Assembly: GCA_902780985.1 (NCBI GenBank)
Contig: CACZHN010000035.1
Coordinates: 1 to 14,941 of the forward strand
Length of the DNA stretch: 14,941 bases
From: an uncultured Lachnospiraceae bacterium
GTDB lineage: Bacteria > Bacillota_A > Clostridia > Lachnospirales > Lachnospiraceae
Direction of reading: 5' to 3'
Shown: positions 13,964 through 14,941 of the stretch, piece by piece
Numbering within the stretch: the first letter of the stretch is position 1
Layout of the letters: every line of letters begins with the position of its first letter
The notes under the pieces: model-generated
Databases searched by the model: none
What the model was told of the DNA's origin: nothing
What the model saw: the letters and a program-made list of their open reading frames with translations, nothing else
Translations under genes and position numbers: made by a program

Positions 13964-14445
13964 TTATTAGCATTTTCGATGAAGGAACGTATATCTTCCT
14001 TCTTCATGGAACTTAGGGAAGAATTCGTATACTGTTTATCTACCGTAACTTCTCTTCCGAAGAAATCAGGAACTTCGAAGTTTTCGGCAGCTTCTACATC
14101 TTCGAATTCTACCTCAACATACATAAGTCCTTCGAAAAGTTCATGAAATATATCAAGCTCAGCCGTATGACCGTCGGAAAGCGGAATCTTGTATCTTGTC
14201 TTAGATATAAGGTTTCCATCCACCTTATGGCTGAGTTTTTTATATTCTTCTTCCGTCATATCAAGCTCATACTCTTCTCTGCAAAGAGTTCCTTTGGACT
14301 TGATCGTAAGAATATATCTTTCATCCGATTTTCTGATCCTGATAACCGGCTTTACCGATATATAACCCTGAGATATCTCATGCTTCGGAAAAGATTCGAG
14401 ATTTTCAGGCAGTTTCTTTACAAGGTATTTTCTTTCTATTTCCAT
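13960..14445 (-). CDS. CYTH-domain protein (triphosphate tunnel metalloenzyme)
   Basis: This 161-residue single-domain protein begins with the defining ExExK motif (EIERK, E2-E4-K6). It has the alternating charged strands of an eight-stranded tunnel: RIRKSD, ILTIKSKG, REEYELD, KTRYKIP, AELDIF and YVEVEFE. CYTH enzymes bind a triphosphate with a divalent metal. Bacterial members of this size are often inorganic triphosphatases, some act as class IV adenylate cyclases, and relatives hydrolyse thiamine triphosphate; the sequence does not separate these. The start at 14443-14445 lies within the last codons of the upstream membrane-protein gene (10-base overlap), with a GGGGGA six bases upstream. 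Its stop overlaps that of the convergent pyrophosphatase, and its terminator is within that gene. The fold is secure; the exact reaction is open. Confidence 0.92.
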   Translation of the reverse strand: MEIERKYLVKKLPENLESFPKHEISQGYISVKPVIRIRKSDERYILTIKSKGTLCREEYELDMTEEEYKKLSHKVDGNLISKTRYKIPLSDGHTAELDIFHELFEGLMYVEVEFEDVEAAENFEVPDFFGREVTVDKQYTNSSLSSMKKEDIRSFIENANN

Positions 14446-14941
14446 CTGTTATCCCCCGGGAATATTTGTGTCTCCTCAGAATCGGGATTATTCTTATCCC
14501 TGTAGAATCTGAGTGTATAGCTGATAAGTCTGAAAGTAATGAATATTCCCAAGATGGACATCAGAAACCCCGGAAGTAAATATCCCACGGATTTATTAAT
14601 GCTCACAAGGAGAATTCCTATAGTCTGCGCATAATAGGATATGTGGCAGGCTTCGAATTCGTATATATTCTTAATGGTAATCCTGTACATCACCCAAAGG
14701 ATTCCCGTATAGATCATAGCAAGAAGCATATACTTCAAAGCCATAAGCGCTGCATAGAACAATGTAAACAGTATCATCGACATATAAAATGCCGTGGATG
14801 CGTTCGCAAAAGAAGTATTGTTCATGCCTTCCATAAACAGCTCGTTGTTGCCGAATTTATAAAGTTCGTTGGTAAAATCATTTACCGCATTTTTCTCAAC
14901 AAGAAGAAGGGTCGTATTCTCACTTCCGAAAGCTATATAAA
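14436..14941 (-). CDS. Polytopic membrane protein, N-terminus off window (possibly DUF1189-like)
   Basis: The frame is open from the stop at 14436 to the right edge, giving at least 167 residues. The first about 50 residues visible are hydrophilic (with NDFTNELYKFGN). Then come about four hydrophobic segments: FYMSMILFTLFYAAL, then MLLAMIYTGILWVMY, then IGILLVSINKSVGY, then LPGFLMSILGIFITF. A short charged tail follows. An ATG at 14834 lacks a ribosome binding site and sits mid-domain, so I read it as internal methionine, not a start. The layout (extracytoplasmic region followed by a helical bundle) brings DUF1189-type proteins to mind, but that is a weak recollection. It overlaps the CYTH gene by 10 bases, so the two are probably co-expressed. 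Function unknown. Confidence 0.75.
   Translation of the reverse strand, partial: YIAFGSENTTLLLVEKNAVNDFTNELYKFGNNELFMEGMNNTSFANASTAFYMSMILFTLFYAALMALKYMLLAMIYTGILWVMYRITIKNIYEFEACHISYYAQTIGILLVSINKSVGYLLPGFLMSILGIFITFRLISYTLRFYRDKNNPDSEETQIFPGDNRWK

Noticed and set aside
13981..14002. GAAGGAA/TTCCTTC inverted repeat as a terminator for ppaC
   Set aside because: A weak 7-base stem with an 8-base loop and no T-run downstream on the plus strand; it lies within the CYTH coding sequence.
14834..14834. ATG as start of the right-edge membrane protein
   Set aside because: The frame is open to the window edge with protein-like sequence before it, and no ribosome site precedes this ATG.

Overview
This window looks like ordinary chromosomal housekeeping DNA from an anaerobic Gram-positive Clostridia, most likely a Lachnospiraceae (Butyrivibrio/Roseburia/Blautia-type) bacterium. 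Three things suggest this: AGGAGG-type ribosome binding sites with occasional TTG starts; moderate-to-low GC with sigma-A-like TTGACA/TATAAT promoters; and family choices typical of that group (a DUF5688-like protein, a CBS-DRTGG family II pyrophosphatase, a RarA starting MDLFDYMR, and an ABC efflux cassette with Gram-positive adaptor proteins). Taxonomy is inferred from family resemblance, not from a database search. All genes except the pyrophosphatase lie on the minus strand. There are no rRNA or tRNA genes, CRISPR arrays, transposases or prophage genes.

Layout, read along the minus strand from the right edge. (1) 14941-13960: a membrane protein cut by the window edge, overlapping a CYTH triphosphate-tunnel enzyme. 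Its terminator lies inside the 3' coding end of the convergent pyrophosphatase gene. (2) 13963-12314 (plus strand): CBS-containing Mn-dependent pyrophosphatase. (3) 12313-12177: divergent promoter region with a palindrome just downstream of the mrp -10 box. (4) 12176-8437: mrp, murF, an MscS-type channel and a zinc-ribbon membrane protein, ending at an intrinsic terminator. (5) 8354-6602: hisC and a DUF5688-like protein. (6) 6519-6316: cold-shock protein with its own promoter, a 5' hairpin and a terminator. (7) 6200-5127: a promoter, then a TetR-type regulator (TTG start) overlapping a single-domain response regulator. (8) 5089-1: rarA, a small two-helix membrane protein, adaptor 1, ABC ATPase and adaptor 2 (cut by the left edge). 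These are tightly packed or overlapping and are probably one transcript.

How the parts fit together. The left block reads as a MacB-like tripartite efflux/export system whose permease would lie beyond position 1. The murF-mscS pair links cell-wall precursor synthesis with turgor release. The CYTH enzyme and pyrophosphatase could form a short PPPi to PPi to Pi route, which is inference. The TetR/receiver pair is the least conventional regulatory arrangement. I see no clear novel defence or mobile system. The most unusual items are structural: a terminator encoded within a conserved catalytic motif of the opposing gene, the operator-like palindrome between mrp and ppaC, and the coupled TetR/receiver operon.
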